64,000 nt of DNA from Massariosphaeria phaeospora (GCA_011032825.1 JAADJZ010000023.1:620001-684000), one strand, 5' to 3'; positions 21,728 through 33,494 are shown, counted from the stretch's first letter. The notes: a model not told the origin generated them from the sequence alone. Made by a program: numbers and translations.

Positions 21728-22407
21728 CTAAGACGTAAACGCACGCTCCTTGTACCCCGACGTCGCGGCAATCGCAAAGTCCACACACGACTCGTACGTC
21801 TGCTTCGCACCGGTGCCGAACCACCACCACTGCAGCACCTATCGCATACATTAGCTTCAACGGCGTCATTCACCATCACCAGTTCACTTACACAATCACC
21901 CGCAACCGCACACTTCTGTTCGAGCCCCTCAGGCACCGTAACGCTGAACTCGCGCTGCGCGAGCGGGACATCCTTCTCGCTCTTCCCGGGCGCATAGCCC
22001 CTGTCCCAGACCTTCAACATCTCGCCCACCACCGCATTGCTCTTCGTATCCACGACACTCACGTTCGCGATGCCCTCGTGCGGAATGCGCAGCCAGATCT
22101 TCAGCGGCACCGTCTGCCCCGCGCGCCATGTCTGGATGTTGGCGGCCGGGTTGTCGGCGAACTGCAGACCCTTGCACAGCCACAGGTTGCATTTGGCGGG
22201 GTTGTACGCCTTGTCGGCTGCGGCGAGGCGCGGCAGCTGCTCGACGTAGGACGTGTTGTCTTGGGTGATGGCGGTGTTGACGCCGGCGCCGCAGTTGGCG
22301 ACCAGGCTTGGGCCGGCGGGACGCGAGGGCGGCGTGGTGATGAGGCCGTGGGAGAGGGCGAGCGGGGGGAGGAGGGCGAGCAGGGCGGCGGCGGCGGAGA
22401 CGTACAT
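21728..22407 (-). CDS. secreted LPMO-like / chitin-binding type-4-like protein with N-terminal His
   Basis: Exons 21892..22407 and 21728..21838 are joined over a 53-nt intron (21839..21891, GTAAGT donor) in phase 0, giving 208 residues. The second exon reads VLQWWWFGTGAKQTYESCVDF, with a tryptophan run and a cysteine typical of this fungal family. The signal peptide ends at ALS, so the mature protein would start HGLITTPPSRPAG. An N-terminal histidine followed by a P-x-R-x-x-G pattern is the hallmark of copper histidine-brace proteins (LPMOs and relatives). Conserved cysteines occur in CGAG, CNLWLC, QKCAV and GDC. Whether it oxidises a polysaccharide or only binds one is unknown. Confidence 0.8.
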
Positions 22408-22434
22408 ACTGCTGAATCTTTCTATGAGAGTATA

Positions 22435-22459
22435 CTGACAGTGACAGTGACAGTGACAG
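22435..22459. repeat. TGACAG microsatellite
   Basis: About four copies of a 6-bp unit, 28 bp upstream of the LPMO-like ATG, within its presumed 5' leader. Confidence 0.8.
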
Positions 22460-23042
22460 CGAAAAAGCTAAAGAAAAGAGGACTACTTAAACAAGACGAA
22501 CAGCCCACTCGGAGTACACCCAACCTACAGTATTCCAAATCACATCTACTTTAGATGAGGTATGGCGGTTCCTCGTCACCAGTCTGTGGATCGGCGAATG
22601 GAATGTGACGTTGCGATATTGCATTTCCGGTAGATTGACATTCCGCCGCCGGAAACCAGGGGTGTGGCGCCCGTGGTAATATGGGAAAGCTTGTTACCGA
22701 CGACTGCCGAGATGAACGAGGTGTGAGCCGCCGGCGATGGTCAAAGAGCTTGGGAGTGTCGGTTGCAAGTCTGTTATCGGTAGTGACAATCATGGCTGGG
22801 AATTGATTGCTGACATGCTCGCACCCTGGGAAGATATCATAATGCCAGGTTGCGATCTGTCAAACTGATATTCTAGCTTGTTGCGGGCGGTAATATCGCT
22901 AACACGGATATAGCATTGAAGTTCTCACTGCTCAGGAGAGTCGTCGAATCTGGTAATGTAGCATTTGGGTTTCTCGTTAAAGGGTATCTGGGTATAAACC
23001 ATAATATCCGGGCTAGACGAAACGAGTAGTACATCGTCAGCA

Positions 23043-24366
23043 TCAAAGCCTCGAATCAGGCATCCAGCCAGGATCCGCCCTCAGCGACTCCACCGTCTCC
23101 TTGTACACCTCATATGCATGCCCGCTCGCATCGAAATTCAGCACCCAGTCCTGCCTCGGCAGCTTCACGCTCTCTGGATTCTTCTTCACCTGATCAAAGT
23201 CCGCCTTGTGCCACGCCTCGCGGTTCGTCACTCCCGTTCGTTGCGTCGCCAGCACACGGGGGTACCTGATCTTCTCGTACGCGCGCAGAGCATCAGCTAC
23301 ATTGGCTTTGCCGGCGAGCTCGAGGCAGACGGCAGCTGTTACGCCGTCTTCCATGGACTGCGAGGCGCCTTGGATGGAGGTCGGCAGGAAGGGGTGGGCG
23401 GCGTCGCCCATGAGAGCGATGCGCCGCTTGGGGCTGATCCAGGTGGGCAGCGGGTCACGGAACACGAGTTTCCAGTCGACGAGGTCCTTTTCGGGGGTTG
23501 CGCGGATGATGGCGTGGACGATGGGCGCCCAGTCCTGAACGGCTTTTACTGCTTCTTCGACATAGCCGGGGGCGGACCAGCTTTCTTCTACGTCGGCCTC
23601 ATCCTGGAGAGGGTTAGCTGAAAATCACGAGACTGAGTCCGAGACTTACCTTGTGCGTCAACACCCAGCTGCACGCGGTTCCCTTCTGGAGAGTAGCCAC
23701 CAGAAAGTGGACGTCCGGGCCCAGCCAGCCAACGTGATGGTCGATGTTAGGATCCGCCAGCCACGCCGTCAAGGGATTGGCCTTCAGCCCCTCCGTTCCC
23801 ATCCACGCCCGGTACACGGCATACCCAGAGCTCTTCGGCTTGTCTTCAAAACCCAGGACGATGGTCCTCGCCAGCGACCGTACGCCGTCTCCCGCGAACA
23901 CCACATCTCCGACTATCTTCTCCCCGTTCACAACCACGCCGGCTTCCGTGTCTGTCTCGAAGTACTCCTGCACCTTGCTCCCGAGCCGGATATCGACGCC
24001 CACGCTCAACGCATGGTCCCACACAACGCCGTGGATCTCACCTCGATGGCCGTTGAACCGCTTGCCCCAGTCGGCCTCCGAGTCCCAGATCTGGCGGCAC
24101 AGGAAGTCGTCGTCGAAGGCGCGGAACTCGAGGCCGTCGCTGTGGTGGCAGACGGGATCGAGCTTCTCCTCGACACGGGGCCAGGACCGGAAGATGCGGC
24201 CAGAGTTTGAGCCGAAGCTGATGATGTCGCCGAGCTGGCGGCGCGAGGTGTTGCCTTCGAAGAGGATGGTCTCGGCGCCGCGTTTACGGCACTCGATGGC
24301 GCATGTCAGGCCGGCGAAGCCAGCACCGACGACGAGGACTTTGAGGCCGGAACAGGGCTGTGCCAT
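23043..24366 (-). CDS. FAD-dependent aromatic-type monooxygenase (salicylate hydroxylase-like)
   Basis: Two exons, 23650..24366 and 23043..23603, are joined over a 46-nt intron (23604..23649) to give 425 residues. The Rossmann motif GAGFAG is at residues 14-19, followed by ECRKRGAETILFE. The second FAD/NAD(P)H motif is FAGDGVRS. The GD motif is ALMGDAAHPFLPTSIQGA, then SMEDG. All are in the order and spacing of class A flavin monooxygenases, which hydroxylate aromatic or polyketide-like substrates with NAD(P)H and O2. There is no signal peptide. Its ATG is 576 bp from the divergent P450 ATG, which suggests shared control. Substrate unknown. Confidence 0.9.
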
Positions 24367-24942
24367 TGCGGGGCGTTGTTGGAGAGTGCGGAGTGCGGGT
24401 GTGCACAGAGAAAGAAGAGATGCACTCGCATCTATGGAGAGTGGTTCTGATTACCCTGCGTTGTCATGGCCGGGGGGTATGGTGGATGACCGGGTAGAGG
24501 GTGCCCGTTCGAAGCCGTCTGACTGGTGCAGGCAGCCAGAGTCGTGTGGGGTACATCTGGGATTGGCACAGATATACATGGTGGTCTGCCCGAGGTGCCC
24601 CCACGAATGGCGGAGAGGGGAGAGGGGAGAGGGGAGAGGTGTCGGTGGCAAGTGTGGAGGGTGTGGAGGTGGAGGGGGAGGGGGAGGGCGAGGGGGAGGT
24701 GGAGCTTCCCCAGGAAACAGCCCTGGAGGTGCCCCGCCGGCCGGACGCATCGGCCAGCATCGCCCCGCCCCGTACGGTAGCCCCGAAGACGCCATTTGAG
24801 CTGGACATGTCCCCTCTCCCCTCGTCACGAGCCACGCCCAGCAACTGCCGAACCTCAGTCTGCGTCCAACCTCCAGCACAATGTGCACTCGACGGCTGCC
24901 CCTCCGGAGCGCTCGCCTCTCTCCGTGCTGCCAGTCGCTACC
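24367..24942. promoter_or_regulatory. divergent intergenic region with G-rich tract
   Basis: The region separates the FAD monooxygenase and P450 start codons. From 24609 to 24705 the plus strand is an almost pure purine tract with repeated GGGGAGA and GGAGGGGGAGGG units, which could form G-quadruplex or triplex structures. The P450 ATG sits in a strong ACCATGG context. Regulatory function is inferred from position and composition. Confidence 0.55.
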
Positions 24943-26562
24943 ATGGCGGTAGAATCGCTCCTCCGCCTGCCGCCCTACGTGTGGCTCTCGCTGCTCGTCG
25001 CCGTCCCCGCCATCACCCTGCTCCGCGACATCTGGACGTGGATGCGCATGCCGCCGGGGCCCACGCCGCTCCCCTTCGTCGGCAACAAACACCAGCTGCC
25101 CAACTCGCAGCCGTGGCTCCAGTTCCAGACATGGAGCAAGCAGTACGGCCCCATCTTCACCATCTGGATCGGCCGCAAGCCCACCGTCGTCATCTCGGAC
25201 CCGGTCGTCGCCGCCGAGCTCATGGAGAAGCGCAGCACCAAGTACTCGTCGCGGCCGCGCATGGTGGCCATGGGCGAGATGCTGTGGGACAACGCGAGCG
25301 TGCTGGTGCAGCCGTACGGCAAGGAGTGGAGCACGCGGCGCAAGCTCCTGCACCAGGCCCTGACGCCCAAGGCCCTGAGCATCTACAAGCCGGTGCAGGC
25401 GGCCGAGGCGTCACGGCTGTGCTGTGAGCTGCTGCAGCGCCCGGCGAGCTGGGAGAAGCTGCTGGAGCGCTTCACCTCGAGCGTCGTCTTCTGCGTCGCG
25501 TACGGCCACCGCATCGACTCGCTCGACGCCCACGTCATCCACCAGCGCTTCAAGTTCATGCACTACTCGGCCTCGCTCAACGTGCCCGGCAAGTACATGG
25601 TCGAGTCGTTCCCGCTGCTCAAGCACGTGCCCGACGTGCTCGCCCCCTGGAAAGCCGCCATCAAAGCCCACGGCCGCGAAGAAGCCGCCGCGAACCTCGA
25701 GCTCGTCGACATGGTGCGCGGCGACCTCGCGCGCGCCAAAACCCGCGGCGACGACATCCCCGACTCGCTCTGCAAGCTGCTCCTCGAGCTCCGCGAACAA
25801 GAGCACATCCCGCTCTCCGACCGCGACTTCTCCTTCATCCCGGCCTCGCTCTTCGGCGCGGGCTCCGACACCACAGCCTCGACCCTCTGCACCGCCGTCC
25901 TCGCGCTCGTCACGCACCCAGCGGCCCTCGCCGCCGCGCACGCCGAACTCGACGCCGTAGTCGGCGCCTCGCGCACCCCAACCTTCGCCGACGAGCCCCG
26001 TCTCCCTTACATGCGAGCGCTCGTCAAAGAAGTGCTGCGCTGGCGCCCCGTTGCCGTGTTGGGCGGCACCCCGCACGCCTCGACCGAAGACGACGTCTAC
26101 GACGGCTTCTACATCCCCGCCGGCACGACCGTGCTCGGCAACAGCTGGGCCATCAACTTGAACGAGGCGTACTACCCGAACCCGCACCTCTTCGACCCCG
26201 CGCGCTTCCTCGACACCGCGCTCGCCGCACAGGCGAAAGCCCCGACCGCGCAGTCTGGAAAACCGCATCCCGCAAAGGCCGGCCACTCGTCGTTCGGCTG
26301 GGGCCGCCGCATCTGCCCTGGCGCGGACCTCGCAGCAAACAGCCTGTTCGTCGCGCTGGCGAAGCTGCTGTGGGCGTTTGATATCGCGGCGAAGGAGGGC
26401 GTGCGCTATGACACGTTTGCGTACACCGATGGGTTCAACATCCGGCCGCAGAAGTTTGAGTGTGAGATTCGCGTGCGCAGTGAGGCGCATAGGGCGGTGT
26501 TGGAGGGCGAGTTGAGGGATGCGGAGGCGGTGTTGGATGTGTTTACGCCGTTTGAAGAGTAG
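24943..26562 (+). CDS. cytochrome P450 monooxygenase
   Basis: A single exon gives 539 residues from the ATG at 24943; the frame is open upstream but without ATG. An N-terminal membrane anchor (VWLSLLVAVPAITLL) leads into a proline-rich hinge (MPPGPTPLPFVG). The I-helix is FGAGSDTTAST, the K-helix ExxR is in KEVLRWRP, and the heme loop is FGWGRRICPG with the ligand Cys at about residue 458. All P450 signatures are intact. The gene is intronless and very GC-rich compared with most neighbours. It is divergent from an FAD monooxygenase, so the two may act on the same compound. The class resembles fungal P450s of secondary metabolism (O-methylsterigmatocystin oxidoreductase-like), but the substrate cannot be assigned. 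Confidence 0.93.
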   Translation: MAVESLLRLPPYVWLSLLVAVPAITLLRDIWTWMRMPPGPTPLPFVGNKHQLPNSQPWLQFQTWSKQYGPIFTIWIGRKPTVVISDPVVAAELMEKRSTKYSSRPRMVAMGEMLWDNASVLVQPYGKEWSTRRKLLHQALTPKALSIYKPVQAAEASRLCCELLQRPASWEKLLERFTSSVVFCVAYGHRIDSLDAHVIHQRFKFMHYSASLNVPGKYMVESFPLLKHVPDVLAPWKAAIKAHGREEAAANLELVDMVRGDLARAKTRGDDIPDSLCKLLLELREQEHIPLSDRDFSFIPASLFGAGSDTTASTLCTAVLALVTHPAALAAAHAELDAVVGASRTPTFADEPRLPYMRALVKEVLRWRPVAVLGGTPHASTEDDVYDGFYIPAGTTVLGNSWAINLNEAYYPNPHLFDPARFLDTALAAQAKAPTAQSGKPHPAKAGHSSFGWGRRICPGADLAANSLFVALAKLLWAFDIAAKEGVRYDTFAYTDGFNIRPQKFECEIRVRSEAHRAVLEGELRDAEAVLDVFTPFEE

Positions 26563-27199
26563 GTGGAGAGAGGGTGGTGTATACGGGGGGGTAGATGTGG
26601 TCTTGTGGTGGCGCCAGTGAAGCGTATGAAGGCGCCCTGCGCAAGAATTCGGACTGAGGAGGACTTTGGTGGAGGGATGAACGCGTGGCTCATTTGATCG
26701 TCAAATACCAATAGTCTTCGATATCTTCCGTCACAGAGCCTGCTCGACGGTCCGAGTCGCGTCACCCTCTTGGCAGAATCCATCGCCGCTGAAGACAGAC
26801 AGAAGGAAATCTAATGCTCCTGACAGCATGGCATGTTTGAGCAGGACAGAGACAGCCTGCCTGTGTCTTCCAAAGCCCTGTCCTATCTGGTATACTGACT
26901 CATGGCTAGATAGGACCTGGCCTGAGCTGTAGAGGAGAGAGTAAGGTCACCTAGGGGCACGTCAGAAACGCATGATGGCAGCGGGGTGGCGTGGCGTGGT
27001 CGATCTATCTGGGTGAGCAGGTCAGTCCTGTCTTCCATATCGAGTCATTGTCCGCCACCTGTGGTGTCTGTCCTCGCCACATGATACTGATAGTGGAAAG
27101 ATAGGTACATATTCAAATCATTCATCACTGACACCGATTTTGATCAGCACAGCCCAGACTATCCTAACCACAGACCGTCATATACACATTACATATTAC
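26563..27199. other. intergenic between convergent genes
   Basis: The 3' ends of the P450 and the carboxypeptidase face each other. Nothing further recognised. Confidence 0.45.
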
Positions 27200-29048
27200 C
27201 TACGCCCGCCGTCTATAGATCGTGCCGTTCCCCGTAAACTCGCCCTTCTGTGTCGTGAAGCTCTCCGTACTACTAAAGTCCTCCACGCGCCCCAGCAGAA
27301 TCTCCAGCATGCGGTATGCAACTCCCGGCGTATACCCAGGCAGCTCATGCCCCGCCAGCTGCGCCGTGTAGAACGTCAGGCCGCGCTCTGCTCCCCAGTG
27401 GCCCTGGATGCCGGCACCCGCCAGCGCACCGAGGTTGTACTCCGGGTGGTGGGGCGCGTACAGCGGGGTGCTCGGATACGCATGCAGGCCCTGGGCGCCG
27501 TTCCACGTCATGTTCTGGATGGCGAGCAGCGTGCCGTTGGTGCTGAGCAGCATGTCGAGGTCGCCGGAGCCGATAATCGTGTTGTTGGTGGCCTCGATGA
27601 CGCGCTGCAGGACGCCGTTGTTGGCGGGGCCCACGGAGGCGTCGCGCGCGGAGGAGGTCGCGTTGCCGTTGCCGAAGACGTTGGTGTCAGTGCACTGCTG
27701 CCAGTTGGTGCCGACGACGGCGTGCAGTGCGACCTGCACGTCCGTGCGGTTGAAGTAGACTTGTGCGCCGGGCGGCTGGTAGTCGCCTGTATTGACGATG
27801 CCGAGCTGCGAGAAGGGGTGCGGGCACGTCTCGGTGATGTGGTAGATGTTGAAGCATGGGTTCACTTCGAGGATGGCGGCGTAGAAGTTGTCGAACATGT
27901 CGCATGCGTATGTGTCCGAGTTGAAGGGGTCGGGCAGCACGGGCTGCGGGCCCGACGGCGGCGGGAACTGGAAGTACGTGTCCCAGTAGTCGGTGTAGTT
28001 GCACTGGTCTTGTCGCTCGCGCATCTGCGTCATGAAGGTGTCGTTGAGGTACATGAGGTTCTGCCAGTACTCGACGTAGGGCAGGATGCAGACTACGGCC
28101 GTCAGTACATGTCAAGAGAGGAGGAGAATCCAGGCCACGCACCTTGCTGCTGGTTCGTCTCGTCGCCGATGATGGGATCGTTGATAGAGATACCGGCGAG
28201 TTTGAAATAGTCCGTGTCGTTCGCCTGCAGGAAGCCATCGGCAATGTACGGGACATAGAAGCCAGCATAAGACTCGCCAGTCACGTAGATGTCCCAGCCG
28301 TGCACATCGAAGACATCCACAAACGACTTGTAGAAGCCGCGGAACTCGGTCGCAAGCTGGACCTCGTCTGTGATGTTCGGGGTTCCCTGGCTGTAGCCGA
28401 CGCCGACCGGCTGCTCGACCCAGATCATGTTCGTCAGGTTGGTCCACGAGTACGGGTTCGGGACTGGCGCCATAGTCCCAGACATCCATGTGAAGGGACC
28501 ATTCTCGGTCAGGAAACCGCTCAGTGAAGAGCAGCCGGGGCCGCCGTTCAGCCTGCAGATAGTCAGAACAACTCTCGCAAATATCAAGACTCAGTCTTAC
28601 CAGATGACAATCTCCTTAGGCGTCTCAGCGGCGGTCGACGGGAAGAACCTAAGCGCAATTAGCCATGCACAGCCTCGACTTCTACCACCACTCACCAGAA
28701 GAACAGCTTCCGCGTCTCTGCAGGATCGTCTGAGATGGGCAGCAGTCCAGCATAGGACTCGCCGATATCGAACTCGACCTCTGGAATCCCCGTGCCGTTA
28801 ACAGAGAACTCTGTCAGATTGTTAGCACTCAATGACATCTGCGATCAAGCAAACTCCTCACCTTTCGTCTTGTCCGACATAAACCTCGTGGCCCGCTTCT
28901 GGATCTCGGGGTGCTTGAATGGCTGATTGGCAACCCTTCTCTCCACGGCCGGCCTCGCCTTGTTGAACACGCCCCTCTTGTGCAGCGAGTTCGCCGCCAG
29001 CGTTGTCGACGCCCATAGGGCACTGCAAAGCGTCTGAGCAAACTTCAT
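27200..29048 (-). CDS. secreted serine carboxypeptidase, peptidase family S10
   Basis: I resolve five exons (28862..29048, 28696..28810, 28601..28648, 28143..28552, 27200..28092) with four introns of 47-51 nt, giving 550 residues. The start [12 protein letters not shown] is a signal peptide, followed by a basic pro-region with KR pairs. LNGGPGCSS forms the oxyanion region. The catalytic Ser is in [10 protein letters not shown], the Asp in GSGDLDMLL, and the His in GIQGHWG or the nearby [10 protein letters not shown]; family position favours the second. Several NxT/S sequons (NGT, NMT, NLT) support passage through the secretory route. S10 enzymes release C-terminal residues from peptides in vacuole or medium. 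Intron phases and all motifs agree, so the model is solid. Confidence 0.93.
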
Positions 29049-30489
29049 CTTGCTGGCTTCGTAGTAGAGTGGATTGAGAAAGATCAAGACACACACAACA
29101 CGACCAGAAGACAGAGGGCCCCCACCGCTATTTGAACAAACAGCTCACCCTCACCGCACGCACGTCAGACCCCAAGCTGATTACCCAGAACAGAAGGAGA
29201 GCAGCCTAAAAGCGGTCCTGGTGCGGGAATAATGCCAAAGCTGGGATGCTATCGTGCCCTAACGCATGTAGGCGTGTAGGCCCGGCGACCGGATACCCAA
29301 GGTTCTGTGTAGCCCTGCGCGTCTGCCTCCGTCCGCCTATGTCTCAATGCGAATCGTCAAATGCAGCAGCACGAGCGCTGGGCCGCCCTGCGATGACGGA
29401 ACGCAGGCACATATCTCAGCGTCGTGCTCACCCACCTCCTGCATGCGGCCTAGCGCGGCCCCAGATGGATCACTGACGCACCGCAGGAGACGACGATAAC
29501 ACGACCCAGCTATCAATATAGAAGGGATTGCGCATTCCTGCGTGCAGGTAGGCGAACCGCGAACCGCGGTGTTCAACCGTTCGGCGCTGGATCGGGGTCG
29601 ATGCCGCGATGGTCGGCGTCGTCGTCGTCGTCATGCCGCAGTAGCCCGTCCGGGTTCCTCGCTCAAGCTTCAACAAGCCTCGGCTCGGCGCTCTTTCTGG
29701 GAGCTTGATAACAGCCGCATCTTGTATCAGCCGCTAGGCGCGAAGAGGAAGGCGAGGAGAGTTTTTCCGGGAGGCAGAAGCAGAACGCGCAAGGAGGCGG
29801 GGTCGCCGGCGTGTGGAGAAGCAGAGGGACGTCCGGGAGTTCCGCGTTCTAGGTAGCAATATCCTATCTACGGTAGTCTGCGCGATTATACTCCAGGCAG
29901 CCGATCAGGACGCCGTTTTGTCGAAATCGATGGGCGTTTGCGCGCCACACGAGGGCGGCAGGAACCTCATCTGAACCTCAGCTGAGACGATGATCTGTGC
30001 CTGGCGGTAGGCGCGGCAAAAGAAGGCAAAAGCTCCGCGCTGGGGATGGCCGATGCCGCTGCTGGTCGCGTGTTGGGAGAGACATGTCTTGTCGTGATGT
30101 TAACCAAGGGGCACGGCAGTGTGGGGTGCAGCTGAGCTGAGTTGCCCTCGGGAATGGTACGGCCCGGAAGAGCCCTGGAGAGGGGTGAGGCACGTGACGT
30201 GGCTTGCGAAAGCATGAATCTGTTCTTCTCTATCTACATATGAGGACTATATTGCAGAGGAAGGTGGCTGAATTGCCCGTTAGCTTCTCTACGTGTTACC
30301 ATCAAGTGCTAAGTGGAAGTCTTACCATGACGTGATCAGGATGGCGGCGGGGTAGGGTCGCTTCCGATTGGCCGGATTTGTTTTGAACCTTGGAACCTTA
30401 GAGGGGTATACACGTGACCGCAATCTTCCCCCCGCCTCTTCCTCCCTGCTCCTCTCCTGTCCCTACTTTCCCCGTATTCCTCGCTCGCC
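29049..30489. other. intergenic, about 1.4 kb, nothing recognised
   Basis: Contains the carboxypeptidase promoter and the 3' flank of the next minus-strand gene. No coding sequence, RNA gene or repeat that I can support. Confidence 0.45.
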
Positions 30490-30992
30490 CTAATCCCTTC
30501 CCCTCCTCCTCCCCCCTCCCCCAACCAGCACAACCGCCAGCCCCAACCCCATGGCACACCCAAACGCCACCATAAACGTCGCCGCGACCAACCCACAGCA
30601 ACGCCGCTCATTCGCTCTGCGTTCGCGCGCCGCGAGCTGCACGTCGCATTCGGCGCAGTGCGTGTGTGGCGCAAAAGACTGTTGCGCGGTCGAGTGAGGG
30701 TTGGCACTGGCGGACGAGTGCGTGTGGTTGTGCGCGCCTGCGGCGAGTTCCATGTCGACGGCGGTGTCGGCTTGCGGGAGGGCCGCGTACTGCGGGTTCG
30801 AGCGATCGTTAGTTACATAGCTGCAAGAAGAGGAGAAGTACTCGCTAGGGAAACATGAAGAAAGAAGAAAGGAGAAAAACATACCGCATCCGCGCCGCCC
30901 ACGGCGCTCCCCGCATTCACCGGATGGTCCGCAAAGACATCATCGTACGCCGGAGCCGCATCTTGCACAGCGTTTTGCATCGGGATGCCCAT
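30490..30992 (-). CDS. small tail-anchored protein with CxxC, 135 residues
   Basis: Exons 30885..30992 and 30490..30789 flank a 95-nt intron (donor GTATGT, acceptor CCGCAG) in phase 0. The first exon gives MGIPMQNAVQDAAPAYDDVF. The second has a His/Ser-rich stretch, then CAECDVQLAARERRANERRCC directly before one hydrophobic segment (LVAATFMVAFGCAMGLGLAVVL, about 22 residues) and a short GGGRRRGRD tail. The single C-terminal segment with basic flanks suggests a tail-anchored or type II membrane protein, and the Cys pairs next to it may bind metal or be acylated. I do not recognise the family. A frame upstream of the second exon is open but reads intron sequence. Confidence 0.6.
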
Positions 30993-33494
30993 GGTGCAAA
31001 CGAGTCAGGTATCGCTTTCGTTCGGTCCGCTTAACAGCCGTTTGAAAAAACGAGATTTTGTTCAATGATGGTAGTAGGTAGGTGCAAGAAAGCGATCTGT
31101 CTGCCTCAGAGGCTTATCTAAAGGGGATGGGAGGATAGCTGGTGCTGGGCTGTGCTGTGCTGTGCTAAGCTATAGCTGTGTTGTGTGCCGCGCGTCATCT
31201 CTCGTATTGGTGTGGTATATATACTAGGGTCTCGTACTGTAGGCGCTAGGTGAAGGCGAACTGCTCAGCCCCAGGCTACAGCTAGGGAATCCAAGCCTAG
31301 AAGAGCTATCAGATACGTAGAACGGTTGCTTGTTGTTGGGACTGGGATGGGAGCCTACGTTTCACCACTGTACAAACAATCACTGTCGCTCCTTCCTCGC
31401 TGATGTCGTTGTTCGTTCTTTCGATAGAGATCCCGAGGTCCCATTGACGCCCGACTTTATAGCGCGTGCCCGACGCGAACCCCGCGCTGTCGTCTGGGGA
31501 AGCCGCGGCCATGACAACCGCAACGACACCATCGCCCGCGTCCCGAGGTTGTCCTCGGCCTGCCGTATCCGCAGTACATCGACGACGCCGTCTTCCTCGA
31601 GCTGGCTGAGTTGCTCGCCCGCCACCCCGACGAGCTGCAGCCCAACACCGATTGATCAGGCAGGCAGTCAAACTGTGTCCGAAGCAGTCGCCGCCTTTGG
31701 ACAACGAACGCGTCCGCATCTCCACTACGATCATATCTTAACCTTCCTTCCCGTACTCACACTCGTACCTCAATCAAAGAAGGAAATCGCGCGCCGTCGC
31801 GAAGCAGGGCTTGGTCTCGTGATTGGTCCTTGTCGCCTCAAGAACAGAGCATACATCCAAGAGAGAGCACCAATACCGACCCCTCCCCATTGGACCCAAT
31901 ATCTTCTCTAATGACTAGACAACTTCAACGTATTGTATCTCGCTCCGACAGTTTCAGAACATCAAGCGTCCCGTTCCAGCAGAAATCAGTTGTATTGGGT
32001 ACAAAGCTTCGCAGGTCGCCCATTGCTTCACCAACTAGCTTCCCAGTCAAGTGTGCATACGCGTCACGGACAAACGAGCAACGTATCTTCAATCACTCTT
32101 TTGACCACACACCCTCGAATGACGATAGAGGCGCATCATCTGCCCTTCAGATCTGACTCGTCCATTGCAACGGTCGAGACATGCCCTAATTGTGAGCTTA
32201 CCGAAAACAAAGTGCAGACATGCGAAACAACACCAGAGGATGCGTTGTCGGTCAACGCACCGGTCCCTATGATTTGGTGGGTCACGAGACGCCTAGTTGT
32301 AAGCTACCTCTCTGGGACCCCTGAGATGCGCCCTTGCAGCTCGTTCTGGCTTCCGCTGGCCGACTTCTGTTTTGTCGTAAACGGCGCAGAAGTCACATTG
32401 CGCTGGTCAGATTGCACTCAGATGACAGTAAGAAAGTCGGAAAATTATACTCAGCACTACGACCGGCTCTACAACCTCACGCAACCGAATAACTCTCTTA
32501 CCATCCGATTCAACGATGTTGAAACCGCACAGCATCTCATACATACACTGTGTCTGCCATGTGAGGACGGTGAGACGGTGAACCAGGGCCGTAAGGTTCA
32601 GGCGTCAGAGTCCGCGGAGTGCAGATCTTTATTGTAGATTGGCACAGTGTAGTGCATTATCGCGTTGCATCTCTCACGGACCATTGCACCGAGTCTATGC
32701 ACATCTAAATTTTTCATCCACTGGCCGCAACTCGATCTCGATATCCGAATATACGATTTCTGAAGTTGATCACTTCGCAGCGCACCCGAATTACTAGATG
32801 GCAGTCGAGTATAAGGATGTCGTGACGCCCACTTACCATAGTGAAGTCAGAGGTGACCCAGCGGTGGATCACGGAGGGATCGGGAGGTTCCACAAGGCGT
32901 TCAACTCAAAGCCAGTATGCTTGTTACCTTTCCAGTTGGGGTGGAGCACCCTTTGCCTTGTCCTCCTCAAGGTGGTGTTCCCAGTCTCCAAGATAAATTA
33001 AACGTGCTGACTCTGGTAAAGGCGTTGTCGACATGCTCCAAGGGCTCACCGGTTGGACCTTGCGTTACTTTGCTATCGTAGACAGATTCCGACTAAAGAA
33101 CAAGCCTAACTCGATATGGGCGTGCTGACGTCATGCTATGGGAAAGTGAAGTCAACGATCGCAACATCACCAGGGGGTTCTACTACGAAGTAAGAAAAAT
33201 AGAAATAGTGGCAATAAATTGATCCCAAAACCGCGTTTCAATCAATTTCCAGAGACGAAAACCACCGTGGTTCATAGTTTTAACGTTGAGACACCCTATT
33301 GGGTATATTGGGTCTTTTACTCGGGAAGTCCTCCTAGACTTGTTCCATGCATAGTTACGACTTACTGCGCCAAGCGATAGGATACAGATATCATGCCGCT
33401 AGAATATAAAAAGCTCCGTAAAACGCCTTCCGAAAGAGAAGCCTCATACCCCAACCACTGTCTGGTGGCTTTTGCAGCTCGCTGGCGACCGATC
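30993..33494. other. gene-poor stretch with coding-like fragments
   Basis: A GCTGT microsatellite lies near 31145..31180. Between 31400 and 31660 the plus strand carries short conserved-looking peptides in different frames (VVVRSFDRDPEVPLTP, then GLPYPQYIDDAVFLELAELL) that I could not splice. This suggests a degraded gene. A further fragment at 31933..32637 is listed separately. The remainder shows nothing. Confidence 0.4.
31933..32637 (+). pseudogene. coding-like fragment, C-terminal domain of an unknown fungal protein
   Basis: The last 100 residues of this frame are protein-like: CSSFWLPLADFCFVVNG, VTLRWSDCTQMTVRK, NYTQHYDRLYN, then SLTIRFNDVETAQHL and a final acidic-Cys segment. Pattern and hydrophobic alternation look like a beta-rich C-terminal domain. 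The first 100 residues look random and the frame has no credible start or partner exon. I read it as the 3' end of a truncated gene, though an uncharacterised spliced gene is possible. Confidence 0.35.

Noticed and set aside
25411..26490. Long minus-strand open frame of 359 codons opposite the P450
   Set aside because: GC-rich antisense shadow of an unambiguous P450 exon; composition is Val/Gly/Arg-biased with no motif.
24943..26562. P450 with a 49-residue N-terminal extension starting at 24796
   Set aside because: The upstream codon is TTG, and the ATG at 24943 has a strong context directly before the membrane anchor.
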